Shown here: positions 44,412 to 55,282 of the stretch, piece by piece
Position numbering within the stretch: the stretch's first letter is position 1
Layout of the letters: every line of letters begins with the position of its first letter
From: Panicum virgatum
Taxonomy: Eukaryota > Streptophyta > Magnoliopsida > Poales > Poaceae
Assembly: GCF_016808335.1 (NCBI RefSeq)
Contig: NC_053138.1
Span: 56,884,951-56,948,950, forward strand
Length of the DNA stretch: 64,000 nt
Direction of reading: 5' to 3'
Position numbers and translations under genes: made by a program
Notes under the pieces: model-generated
The model's database searches: none
The model's input: the letters and a program-made list of their open reading frames with translations, nothing else
What the model was told of the DNA's origin: nothing

Positions 44412-46176
44412 TGTAGGGTCGAGATGGCGGACTAGAGGGGGGGTGAATAGTCCTTTCTAAAATTAATTACGCCGGCTAACCGAAACTTATGCGGAATTGA
44501 AACTATTCGCTTAGCCAAAACTTCACCCCTCTAACTATGACTCTAAGGCACCTCCAAAAAGGATCCTACACAAAGCAAATGGAGTGCCAAGCTAGTAAGA
44601 GCTCTCCTAACAATTCTAATGCCAAGTCACACAAGCTTAAGCACTAGTACTTCACAAACCGGGGGAGCTCCTAAACAAATCTAATGAGCAAAAGCACAAA
44701 GCCAAACCTAAGCTCACTAGATGCTCAAGGACAAGGATACACAATCCAAATCCAAGTGCTCAACTTGCTTAGCTACACAATCTAAGCAAGAGCAACTAAT
44801 TAAGCTACACAAGCTAACTAGTTACACTAGGATCTCTACTTCTAGCTACACAAGCAAGAAGTTGATTAGCAAGCTACACAAGCTAACTAATCACTAGAGA
44901 GCAACTACACAAGCACAAGATATAGAAGAATGTAAATACAATGCTTGTGATTTGGAGAAAGCAAACCACCGAGAAGAGTAGACAAAGTTGACACGGTGAT
45001 TTTTATCCCGAGGTTCACTTGGTTGCCACCAAGCTAATCCCCGTTGAGACAAGCTCCAAGGTTGCCGCCGATCCTCTTGCTAGTGGTGACTCTCAAGTCA
45101 CACTCTCCCACGTGGAGTGCTCACACCGAGCTCTAGCACATGATCCGGCCGAACCACTTGTTGCTCTTCAAGTCTCGCTCAACTAGAGTTGCTCTTCGCG
45201 GCTCCCGCGGGGTGAGCACAATACCCCTCACAATCTCTTCTCCGGAGCACCGCACAATCTTCTTGCGGGCTTCAACGGAGCCTCTTGCCACCAAGCCGTC
45301 TAGGAGGTGGCAACCTCCAAGAGTAACAAGCACACCGGCTTGCAACACGATCACCTAGTGCCACTCGATGCAATCTCTCAAAGCAATCGCACTAGAATCG
45401 CTCTCTCACTCGATCGGATGATTACTATCAAGTTAGAGTGAGTAGAGGGCTCTCAAGCACTCTCACACATGGACACTAAGTCCCCAAGGTGCTAATCCTA
45501 CTCAAATGGCCGGCCACACCCTCTATTTATAGAGGGAGGCCCCAAACTAGCCGTTACACTCAAATCCCGTGAAAACTGAGTTTTCGCGGACTGTCCGCCT
45601 CACAAAAACCGGACCGTCCGCCATTTAAAACCAACGGCTAGAACTGCAATGATTATGTGTCAGAGTCGACCGTTAGAGCCCCGGGCGGACTGTCCGCGCC
45701 CCTGGGGCGGACTGTCCGCGGTTCAAAACTTCGAACCAACCGATTTGCAAACGTCTCTGACTAAATCTGGAAGTTACCGGCGGACTGTCCGCTCCCCAGG
45801 GGCGGACTGTCCGCAGTTCAAAACGTGAGCACACACAGAAACTGCAGTGTTTCTGTCCCAGAAATTTCAGTAGGAGGCGGACCGTCCGCCCCCAAGGACC
45901 GGACGGTCCGCAGGTCATTTTGGGCACCCAAGACAGAACAACCAAGTTTCTGCGCCCGTTTCAGCTTTTAAAGGCGGACCGTCCGCCCCCATGGACCGGA
46001 CGGTCCGCAGGTCATTTTGGACCACCCACAGAGCCAAAAACGGTTCTGTTTGAGCTCAACCGAGATAACGGCGGACCGTCCGCAGGTCTAGGGCGGACCG
46101 TCCGCAGGTCTATTTCCAGCAGAAATGTACCTCGGTAAAACGGCCATAACTCTTAGCTCCGATGTCCAAATTATCC
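44412..46176 (-). mobile_element. 3' part of a SIRE-type Copia LTR, minus strand
   Basis: The minus strand reads toward a terminus ATTCACCCCCCCTCTAGTCC...CCCTACA, the LTR end type seen at 25407. It contains a CTATAAATAGAGGG promoter-like stretch (near 45520) and six pairs of GCGGACnGTCCGC palindromes (45585-46110). The LTR start in this orientation is missing. No target duplication is found at the other side. The boundary near 46176 is approximate. Confidence 0.7.
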
Positions 46177-46179
46177 TTG

Positions 46180-47780
46180 GATGACAAAGGGGGAGATGAG
46201 ATGAGAGTGCAATCATGGACAAGGATCAAGAGGAGCAATATTGAGGAGGATCAATATTCTTGGACAAGAGGAGCACACAAGTAGGGGGAGCAAGCTCATG
46301 AACTTGGTTGTTTGCATTTGATATGTGCATATTCATGCGCTTGCTTGCATTTGCATAAGTTTTAAAATTTATATATGCATTGCTTGTGTGTGATATATGC
46401 TAGTCATAGAACTTGATTGATGATTTAACAACTAGCATGCATAGATTGTAGCTAGACATTTTTTTTACAAGTGAATCAAGAGCCTTGCTAATATTGTTGA
46501 TCTCATGAGGTATCTTGAGTTTTTGATGAATGTCTAGTTACTCATTGATGCTAAGGAATGAACTTCAAGGAAGCAACTCAAATTGGTATCACGCTTCAAA
46601 GGTTTATCCTATATACCTTAGCATCACTTAGTAGTGATAACAATCCCACAAATTTCATATTTATGCATGTGTGTGAGTTTAAAACCAAATCTCTTGAGCA
46701 CACATGTAGGGGGAGTTATCACTACCAAGTCGGATTTTTATGGTGCTTATCCAATCTTTCACAAGTGGTCTTATTGGTGGATAAGAAACATAAAATCCAA
46801 ACCAAGTTAGCTATTTACACATGTGTGAAGTGCTACCTTGGAATTTGCTTAATTTCCATATCTTTGTAGAGTTGTCATCAATTACCAAAAAGGGGGAGAT
46901 TGAAAGGCCCTAGTTTGGTTTTGGTAATTGAGTGACAACTTAGGTGGACTAATAAGTGTTTATGTTGAGATACACAGGAGATTAGTCCACACAAAGACAC
47001 TAGTATGAGCGACATATGCCATGGAGGAGAAATGACTAAGGGTTGATGCTATGCTCATATAGTGTGATCGAGGAGCTCATTGCATATGAGACATGACATG
47101 AAGTTATGTGACCAAAGTGGAGAAGATCAAGACAAGGCTTGGCTTGATGGACCGGTTGCAATGGAGAAGGGCAAGTCAAGGCTTTGAAGCGAGGGACCGC
47201 GAGGCGGTGAAGCTTGGGCAAGATTTGGCGCCGATGGACCGAGGCAACGGTGAAGAGCGAGCAAGGTCAAGATCGATGGACCAAAGAGGTCATGTGATGA
47301 TATGGAGTGGATCATATCATTTAAGAAAGATCAAGCCAAGTGTTGACTCATGATGATGATCAAAAGGCTTGATGGAGTTTGGTGCTTGTGTGGCATCAAC
47401 ATTTGGGAAGATGAAATGGAATGCGCAAGGCAAAGGTATGACTTATAGGGCATTTCATTTCACCGGTCAAAGGTTGTGTAGAGAAGTGCATGACCGGATT
47501 TAGGATAGATGGCCGTACTATCAAGAGGGGCAAACTTGTTTGCATATCGGTCATCTAGTGCCACTTGAGCGATCTAACATTGCGATGTTGCTAGGATCGA
47601 GTGGCGTGGTGAGATCAAGTGAAAATCCTTTGAAAATGATTGTGAAATGCTAACACACATGCACATGGTGTTGTTCACGTGGTGGTGTTGGCACATTTGC
47701 AAAGGAGAAAGAGTTGGAGTTGATGTTGATCAACTTTGGGAAGCAAGAAAGGTCTTTTGGTTTTCTCCGGAAATTAGGTG
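46180..47780 (+). mobile_element. SIRE-type Copia 3' region and partial 3' LTR
   Basis: A plus-strand non-coding 3' internal region with repeated GGGGGAG-type tracts leads to a polypurine tract (46887-46898). An LTR start TGAAAGGCCCTAGTTTGGTT follows at 46901. The LTR text stops near 47780 without reaching a normal end. The missing second half resembles the piece that lies inverted at 44412-46176, so the two are probably parts of rearranged copies. Confidence 0.65.
46887..46898 (+). promoter_or_regulatory. Polypurine tract of the Copia fragment
   Basis: AAAAAGGGGGAG lies two bases before the LTR start TG at 46901, the standard primer site for plus-strand DNA synthesis in LTR retrotransposons. 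Confidence 0.75.
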
Positions 47781-48201
47781 ATCTTGGACTCTATGGAAAG
47801 CTAATTCAGAGGGCTACACAACCCAACTGAATTGGTGACATCCTTGTACCGCACCGTGTCCCCCCGAAAGGCAGTGTCATCACCGCAGGGTTGAGGTTAC
47901 TGACATATACATTTTCAGAAATAAAGGTTTAATTTTCTTCTAGAGGGTTTCTGGATATTGAAAAGAGTGTACTCCTGGAACTGAAGGGTGTCAAAGTAAT
48001 TAGAAGTTATAGAGATTTCTTTCAATTAATTAGAGATTTCTTGAGGATTAATGATACATTTCGACTTTTTTTTATATAATTTCATTGTTATTTGCAAGAG
48101 TTATTAATCTGATCATTGTAATTGTAATAGTAAATAATTTTTGCTTTGTAATGGTAAGAATTTATAATTTTGTGGAAAATAAAGGTATTTTTCAGTAAAA
48201 T

Positions 48202-48510
48202 ATGGCTTCAGCAGCTGGAGGGAGTGGCGCCGGTGGGGGTGATCGTTGTCCTTCTGGAGAGAAGGGCACAACTCGAGTAGGTCGTCGGTCCAAAAAACCT
48301 AGTGCTTTTCATAGGGCAGCGCTCCGTTATTTGGAAAAAGAATATAGAGAATGCATGGCAAGGGGCGAGGAACCTCCGTTTGATCTTGAGGATTTATTGC
48401 GGCGTTACGGTTCGTCACCACCAAACTCGGAGGTTTCAGCTCCGCCATCTTATTCTGCGCCAGCAAGAAATCCGTTAGAACATTCTGCGTTCCAACGCAA
48501 GGACGGTTGA
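48202..48510 (+). CDS. CACTA-encoded small protein
   Basis: A 102-codon plus-strand frame has a Gly/Ser-rich start (MASAAGGSGAGGGDRC), a basic stretch VGRRSKKPSAFHRAALRYLE, then EYRECMARGEEPPFDLEDLL and a Pro/Ser tail. It lies 220 bp upstream of the TNP2-like start. Such small frames precede the transposase in grass CACTA elements. The role is unknown. It may be a shortened exon of the TNP2 transcript. Confidence 0.5.
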   Translation: MASAAGGSGAGGGDRCPSGEKGTTRVGRRSKKPSAFHRAALRYLEKEYRECMARGEEPPFDLEDLLRRYGSSPPNSEVSAPPSYSAPARNPLEHSAFQRKDG

Positions 48511-48732
48511 AAACCTATGTGTTGTTGACCGAATTTTTAAATTTCATGTATAGTACTCCTTTGTTAAGTTCTGTAATGGATTAAGTACCCCTTTTAATTA
48601 ATCAAGATGTATGATAGATATTGCATATCTTTTAATTATTCATGTTATGTTACATTTAGTTTAATTTAGGTTTGATATATTTTATTTATTCGATACGTGT
48701 AAAGAATTCAAATCGATTTATTTAAAATGCAG

Positions 48733-48894
48733 ATGGACCGGCAATGGATGTACAATACTGACCGACGTTCGAAAGAATTCATTGATGGCCTGCATTATTT
48801 TTTGTCTGTGGCTGAGGCAAACAAGCAGAATGGTTTTATGTGCTGCCCGTGTGTTCATTGCAACAATAACAAGGATTACTCATCTTCAAGATAA
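48733..48894 (+). pseudogene. TNP2-like transposase, N-terminal remnant
   Basis: This reads MDRQWMYNTDRRSKEFIDGL and then a Cys/His-containing CCPCVHCNNNKDY. It is the transposase-associated N-terminal domain of CACTA TNP2 proteins. It stops at TAA after 53 codons and no transposase catalytic region follows, so nearly all of the gene is deleted. Confidence 0.8.
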
Positions 48895-49117
48895 CAAATA
48901 TGATTTCAAAAAAGTTAGATATTTCATTGACCCAATCACTTGAATGAAAATTAATTATTTTTGTTGCGTGTATCAAGTTTATATAGAGATAAGAAATTTT
49001 GTTCCATAATTTTTGTAATCATAATTTTATTAACTGAATTAACAAATGAAAGCCAATTTTAAAAGAGAAGTTAAAAGAAACAAAAACAAACATAACATTA
49101 GGCGGGAACGAGGGAAA

Positions 49118-49345
49118 ACGGGCCCCTTTTGTCCCGGGTGGTAGATCCACCCGGGACTAAAGGTGGGCCGCGGGCTGGGAATTTTCCCGGCCCGCCCAAA
49201 AACCCCTTTTGTCCCGGGTGAATCCACCACCCGGGACAAAAGGTCCTTTTGTCCCGGGTGGTGGTTTCACCCGGGACAAAAGGGGGGCCTTTTGTCCCGG
49301 GTGTCCCGGGTGGTGGCTTCACCCGGGACAAAAGGCCCCCCCATA
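49118..49345. repeat. Internal CACTA-type subterminal array, variant motif
   Basis: Alternating TTTTGTCCCGGGTGG and CCACCCGGGACAAAA units occur here. The core CCCGGGTGG differs from the CCCGGTTGG of the two end arrays, and no CACTA terminus adjoins it. It looks like the subterminal part of a different CACTA subfamily copy that lost its tip. Confidence 0.8.
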
Positions 49346-50692
49346 TATTTCCTAGCTTCCTCCCTCCTTCGCCCTTCCTCCCTCCCGCCGTCCGTTCCCC
49401 TGCTCCCCCCACCGCTCGAGCTCCCCGAGCACCGCCGCCGTCGACGTTGCCGCCCAGAGCCCCACCGCGCGAGCCCACGTCACCGAGCGCCGTTGTAAAA
49501 AAAATTCGTCTTTCATCGTATTATTGGTATTGCGCACCGCATTGGACATGGAGGATCTGATAGTGTTAGAATCGATTGATGAATGACTATATATGATCAG
49601 GAGCTAATTATTGTTTTCAGCGTCTTGAGCTTTGAAGTAATTTATTTAAAGGTTGAGCAGTAACATGCTACCAGAAGAAATTAAGGTACTACTAATAGAT
49701 GGATCACTGATCTAGCATTGTGGAACAATAACTATGTAGATAATTTTTACCAGAATTCTGGCAATTGTCGAATGTAGTAAATGTTAGCAAGGCATTAGGT
49801 ATTGTTAGAAACAGAACTACCGGAAATAGGTAGCATCATATACCTGTGAATTGTATGTAAACCCCATCATGAGTCACGTCAAACAGAACTACCGGAAATA
49901 GGTAGAATCTTTTGATGGATCACGTCAAATATTGTACATGAATCTGTATTTGCAACGACCTTCTTTTTTTGATAGTTATTTGCAACCTTCTTGGTTAACT
50001 AGACAAAGGTGCTTTTATGTAGTCTGGGTCTGGCTGGCATGCTGTTAGCTGCAGAGGTTCAGCGAAGTTCAGGGTCAATGTCCGAAAACCAGAAGAGGGT
50101 AGTGCAGGATGTTACGGGATCCCATTGTTGACAATGAACCATTGTGGCTTCAAACCGATGCTTTTGTGTACAAAGGTCCTTCCTAGTATTAAGAAAATTT
50201 GGCATGATGTGACTGAAAAAGTTTATTTCCACTACGCAGCATGTTGTGAAGGAGCAAATAGTTGATCAAATTCAGTTGAGGGATAATTATTTTAGCATAT
50301 CTAATACTTCTTGGTATAATTAGTATTGCTTTAATTAGATGAATCTCATTACAAGCTAAAACTACATTCTTTGTGGGACAAAATTTGGATGCAAAAAACT
50401 ATACTTATTTTGACATGGAGAGAGTATCATATACAACTTATGGACCCAATTTAATAAAGCCTAGCAAGGAAGCCCTAAATGCAAAAGAATCATTCTCTCC
50501 GTCTCTGCTCATAGCTCGCCCTGAGCCCACGTCCCCCCCGGCTCCGTGTTCGCCCTAGTGCGCCTCCGGCCCTCGGCTTTGAGCCCTTCGCCTTCGGCCC
50601 TCGGCCCTCCGCCTATCCCTAGCCGCAAATTTCTGGAGTGGATTATTTAGATAATTTTTAAGGGTTTTATTTGTATTCATATTTTAGTTACG
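49346..50692. other. CACTA internal non-coding stretch
   Basis: After the internal array comes GC-rich leader-like sequence (49350-49500), then AT-rich sequence without a supported frame. From about 50510 a CT-rich stretch with repeated CCCTCGGC leads to the ATG at 50693. Two copies of CAGAACTACCGGAAATAGGT (49814 and 49884) are a short local repeat. Confidence 0.45.
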
Positions 50693-52495
50693 ATGGACCC
50701 GCGACACACAGACGCGGAAGACAAACAGTTCCTGTTGAATATGATTGGCGAAGGTCAAGGAGATGTCGCTGAACAAGCTGATGATGGCAGCAATACCGAC
50801 ATATATTTGAATATGTCCGGTGATGGAATTGAGGCACCATCTATTCAGGATGACGCTGCTGCTGAACAAAGTGCTAATGTACATATCAAAACTATACTTA
50901 TTTGTAGTGACAATCATATTTTCATCTGAATCTATATGAATACTATGAATGTTTTTTTATAGCCGTCTGGATCATCGTCGCAGCAGAAAAAGACGAAGCG
51001 AGGCCCAACAAAAAAACTGGAAGGGCGGTTCATTATAACAGAAGTTGGTCCAGATGGCGAACCGATCGCTCCAGAAGCTGCCGCCAAAAAATTCATAAGA
51101 CAATCCGGATGTATTGTCAAGGACCACATCCCGATCAGCTTTAGGCTCTAGAAAGCTTCCAATCCAAGCGAGGAACGGGATGCGGTACCCGAAAGAGAAA
51201 AAGAATGGTGCTGGCGGGAGCTTAAAAAAAACTTCACGGTTCCAGCTGAATCCGAAGAGATATGCAAGCGCTGGACCCTGAGTAAGATGGCCGAACAACT
51301 GCGATCATTCAAGAAAATTTTGACGAAGAAATATATCAAGACCGGGACCACACCCGTATTTACCGGCGAGCTCGAAAAGCTCAGGGGTCACTGGGATGCA
51401 TTTGTGGAATACAAGTCTTCAGAGCTTGGGCTTCAGAAGGTGCAGAAGGCCAAAGACAACGCCTCGAAGAAAGTGTACCATCACACTCTAGGCCAAGGAG
51501 GCTACAAGCTTGCAGTACCCAAATGGGAGAAGATGGAGCAGGATCTGCTTGACAGAGGCATCCGACCTGCGACCATGAACTGGCCTGAAAGGTCAAGGAC
51601 CTGGTTTTATGGTCACGGGGGAAGCTTGGACCCATTGACTGGTGACTGCATCTATGGGCCAAACATCCAGCGAGCAGCCCAGAGACTACAGGAGGCCATA
51701 CAAGCAGCGGCCGAGGGAACATTCCAGCCGGATAGAGAGAGGGACGAGCTGACTTACGCCCTTGGGAATCCAGAGCATCCGGGCCGCACAAGAGGCAAAG
51801 GCGTGGTTCCGTGGAAGTATGGGTTCAGGGATTACATTGATTCATATAGAAGCCGGCAAAGAAGAAAGAATGATGAGCGGGAGCACCTGCGAAGGCTAGA
51901 GGAACGGCTCATGTCACACGATCAAAGACTGGAGGAAGAGGTTCAACGCCAAGTGGCCGTAGCAATGAGCCAGCAACAGCAAGCGCAAACGTTGCCTCCA
52001 GAGCCTAGTGTCGCAGCCGATCACCTGTCTCAGCGGAAAAGCAGCTGCGCTTCCACAGACGTCGCCGCTGCCGAGCCCACGGGGATCCAGGCCGCAGTTG
52101 AAGCGTCGGCCCCGCAGCGATTTCCAGTGGATGAGATCACCCACCGGACACCTTGTGACCTGCAGACTGCCGTTAAGAACTTAATGTTCACTGTTGCGTA
52201 CGGTACCGCCATGCTAACCGAACCAGGCGACGTGTACCACGGGCAGCAAATTCCGCCTAGATACACAAGAGTTGGCGTGGAGCAGGTGTGCCAGGGTTGG
52301 GAGACGCTCGAGCTTGATATTCCTGGAGGCGATGGGGAGAGGACACTAGCAGAAGCCATTCATGGCTACATCCTATGGGATAAGCGCTACATTATCCTAA
52401 AGTCGGATGATCAAACACCAAGACCGGCATCTCAGCATGCCTCTCCAAGACCGGCATCTCCGCAAAACTCCCCAAGGGCAGCACTGTCTCGGTAA
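50693..52495 (+). pseudogene. TNP1-like CACTA protein, with nonsense changes
   Basis: Exon 1 is 50693-50878 (MDPRHTDAEDKQFLLNMIGE) and exon 2 starts at 50963. A stop TAG (51150-51152) interrupts PISFRLWKAS at what should be Trp. Downstream is a conserved region typical of plant CACTA TNP1 proteins: NPSEERDAVPEREKEWCWRE, then RSRTWFYGHGGSLDP and YALGNPEHPGRTRGKGVVPW. A coiled segment and Gln-rich linker follow. A second in-frame stop is at 52493-52495, and the same frame continues beyond it into the Ulp1-like part, so the two were one protein. TNP1-type proteins bind subterminal repeats. Confidence 0.8.
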
Positions 52496-54392
52496 GGTTC
52501 ACCGGCACATTCTCCATCACCATCATCTCATGCGCCGATGAACACTCAAGCGTCACCGTCGCCTCCATGGTCACCCCCTCCGCCGCCGGCAAAGAAGCAG
52601 AAACGGCCGCCGGCAAAGAAGGTAGCTGCACCGGCTAGGGAGCCTCCAAAGAAGAAGGAAAAGAAAAAGAAAACCAAGGAGGCTCCTATTAAACCCTGGG
52701 ACATGAGCCTTGAAGAATGCGATCGGATAACTCAAGAAAGAGTTAAAGAGCACTTCAAGCCGAAGCCGAAGCCGGAGCCCGAGAAAGTGATAAATCCGAT
52801 AGATTTGAAATTTTTTAAGGGAATGTGCGAAGCAAATAAGAGAAAATTCATTCCGAGAGACCCCCCTTCAGACTACGAACGCACAATTATCAAAACTACT
52901 GAGAAAAAGAAGAGACAATCAAAGTCGTCGTCGTCCGACGTTCCACAGCTCGGAGCCCAAAAGAAACAATCAATAGAGCCTCTCGTAGTGGGACAGACGA
53001 CGCAAGAACAAGACTTTGTTACATTTCTGAAAGAATCAAACCTGACGGCCGCTCAGATTGCAGGGGGAGAAGATATTCCAAAGGCCGATGTGGTCGTCAA
53101 ATGGACGTTTGAGATCGGCAAAACTCTTGTACCCCCGAAGTAGTGTCTGTGCTTCCAACACAAATGTATAAGCTGCACCAGCACTACATGCGTGCGATTT
53201 CCGATTGCATCTTCATGCAGGGCGCAAAGATTAAAGATGACGATTTCTTACGGGGGGAGGCCATTATATGGATAAACTGGGAAGAAATTTACCAACTATT
53301 CCATCAGGAGGCCCTCGACATCTCTATGGTCGGCTTGTGGGTTCTGTAAGTATTTTACTCTCCTTACGTATTGTTTTGCAAGATCTCAACATACTAATCT
53401 CTTGATTTATTCGGTATCATGTAGAATGGAGATACATACTTGCAGAAGAAAGGGATACTCTCACCTCGGCTTCATCGACCCAATTACTTGTAATTGGAGG
53501 CTTCTACGGGACAATCCCGATGACATATTCCAAAACTTGTTCAAGTACATAAGCGTTTATCACAACAAGCAAATGATATTGTTTCCTTACAACTTTGCGT
53601 GAGTGATTCCTTCCGTCTAACTCTTTCTATTCTATAATCGAATTGTTTAAACCTTAACTACCAAGAACTGCCTCCGTATAATCTTGCAGTGAACACTTTG
53701 TCCTAATTGTCATAATTCCCGAGAAGAGCCTACTCGTGGTTATGGACTCATTGAGGAGACCTCCAGAACAATACGAAAATCTTCTTAACATGATGAAAAA
53801 GTAATTCTACCACTACTCCGTCCATGACCGATAATTTGAATCACTTTGTTACTTGACTATAATTGTTCTAATCATGCACAGGGTTTGGAAAGAATTCGCT
53901 AAAAATCATCCAGGCAAATTTGACAAGGAATTGAAGATCAAGACAGATTTTCCGGTACGCGCTTGGATGATTCGTTGCACGATTCATTAGTTTTATTATA
54001 TATTCATGTAAATACCTGATAATTTCTTCTCTCTTAAAGTGTATGAGGCAGAAACCAGGCACTGTATTGTGCGCATACTATGTATGCGAGAACATCCATG
54101 GTCTGGTAGGTCCTCCAAAGGGCTGGACAGATTGGGAGGAGGAAGTAAGTAAAAAAACTTGTTAATATTTGAACTCGTATTTTAATTAGTCGAAATTAAT
54201 TATCCCCTTTTTCCATAGGTCGGGGAGATGCGCGATAAACTCATACCGGAGGAAAAGATTATGGCGATTCAAGAACAATTCTCCGGATTTATTGTTGAGC
54301 AAGTCCTCGATCCAAAAGGCGAATTCTACTATGATGGAATATCTAATATTGACAGTCACAGTAAATATGACAATATACGCGTATATATGTAA
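52496..54392 (+). pseudogene. Ulp1-like C48 peptidase part of the CACTA gene
   Basis: A Lys/Pro-rich linker (to 53142) leads, after a one-base slip near 53141, into exons 53144-53345, 53425-53598, 53690-53800, 53882-53954, 54040-54144 and 54219-54392. It reads YKLHQHYMRAISDCIF, GEAIIWINWEEIYQLFHQEA, then EHFVLIVIIPE (His codon 53694-53696), VVMDSLRRP (Asp 53745-53747) and TVLCAYYVCENIHG (Cys 54070-54072). The His-Asp-Cys order is that of C48 SUMO proteases. Ulp1-like domains are known passengers of plant CACTA and MULE elements. The catalytic residues survive although upstream stops block full translation. Confidence 0.82.
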
Positions 54393-54864
54393 TTAAGAAC
54401 GAATATAACTATGTAAATATATATGTGTGTCTATGTATTAAATTTCTATTTATGAGTATGTATGTATGTATTAAATTTCCAAAAAGCGAATTCTACTATG
54501 TAATTAAGAACGAATATACCTATGCAAATATGATGGAGTATGTATGTATTATATATATAAGCACTCCAATAATATATATGTGTATATATATATATTTATA
54601 TAATATTGGTCCTAGACATTTTCATATGTAAAGGAATTCACATGTATAGATATGTGTATACATATATATATATATATAAGTGAATTAATTTATATATGAA
54701 AACTATCTAGGACAAATATTATATAAGTAACTATATATATATATATATGTATATATTAGTGGAGATCATACACACTGAATTCCAATACATAAGTTTAATT
54801 GAAATGCAAAAGTATAATTGAAATAGAAAAAGAATTGAGAAAAGAAAAACATGAAAAAAAAAGA

Positions 54865-55045
54865 GACCTTTTGTCCCGGTTGGTAACACCAACCGGGACA
54901 AAAGGGTGCGCCAGCCACGTGGGCGCTGGCTGCACCTTTTGTCCCGGTTGCCACACCCGGGACAAAAGGGCACCCCCTTTTGTCCCGGACAGGCGTTTCC
55001 GGTTGGGAAACCGGGACAACAGCGGTTTCCCAACCGAGACAAATC
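54865..55045. repeat. Right CACTA subterminal repeat array
   Basis: TTTTGTCCCGGTTGG units alternate with their inverse, using the same core as the left array. Some units are shortened (CCCGGTTGCCACACCCGGGAC). It ends 6-10 bases before the terminal repeat. Confidence 0.85.
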
Positions 55046-55066
55046 AACGTTTTTGTAGTAGTGTAT

Positions 55067-55282
55067 ATATGCCTGTATGCCACAGGAAGGCCAAGCTAGA
55101 TGTTCATCCGTTGCTGCTTTGGACTTCATCCAAGATCGGACGACTCAATTTGTTGTTTCTAGCATGCTTTTGCCATCAACGACTTAACAAATTATCAACT
55201 TATATTATTCTAATAGTTAACTTGATGTTGTTACAATGGAGTATGGTGTTTAATTTTTATATTAAACCTCTGCTATTATCGT
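55067..55282. other. Remnant between two CACTA insertions
   Basis: This is AT-rich sequence without a gene. By nesting logic it should be target sequence present before both CACTA insertions, but I cannot show that it belongs to the Gypsy LTR. Confidence 0.4.

Larger units (their letters stand above)
43490..55063 (+). mobile_element. 11.6-kb CACTA (En/Spm) element
   Basis: Perfect 13-base ends CACTACTACAAAA are inverted at 55051-55063, with a 3-base target duplication TAT (43487-43489 and 55064-55066). Subterminal arrays of inverted TTTTGTCCCGGTTGG units flank both ends. Inside, on the plus strand, are a small CACTA open frame, a truncated TNP2-like start and a TNP1/Ulp1-like gene with nonsense changes. 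SIRE Copia pieces interrupt it at 44412-47780. A third subterminal-type array lies in the middle. Proteins are broken, so the copy is non-autonomous, though its ends are intact. Confidence 0.92.
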
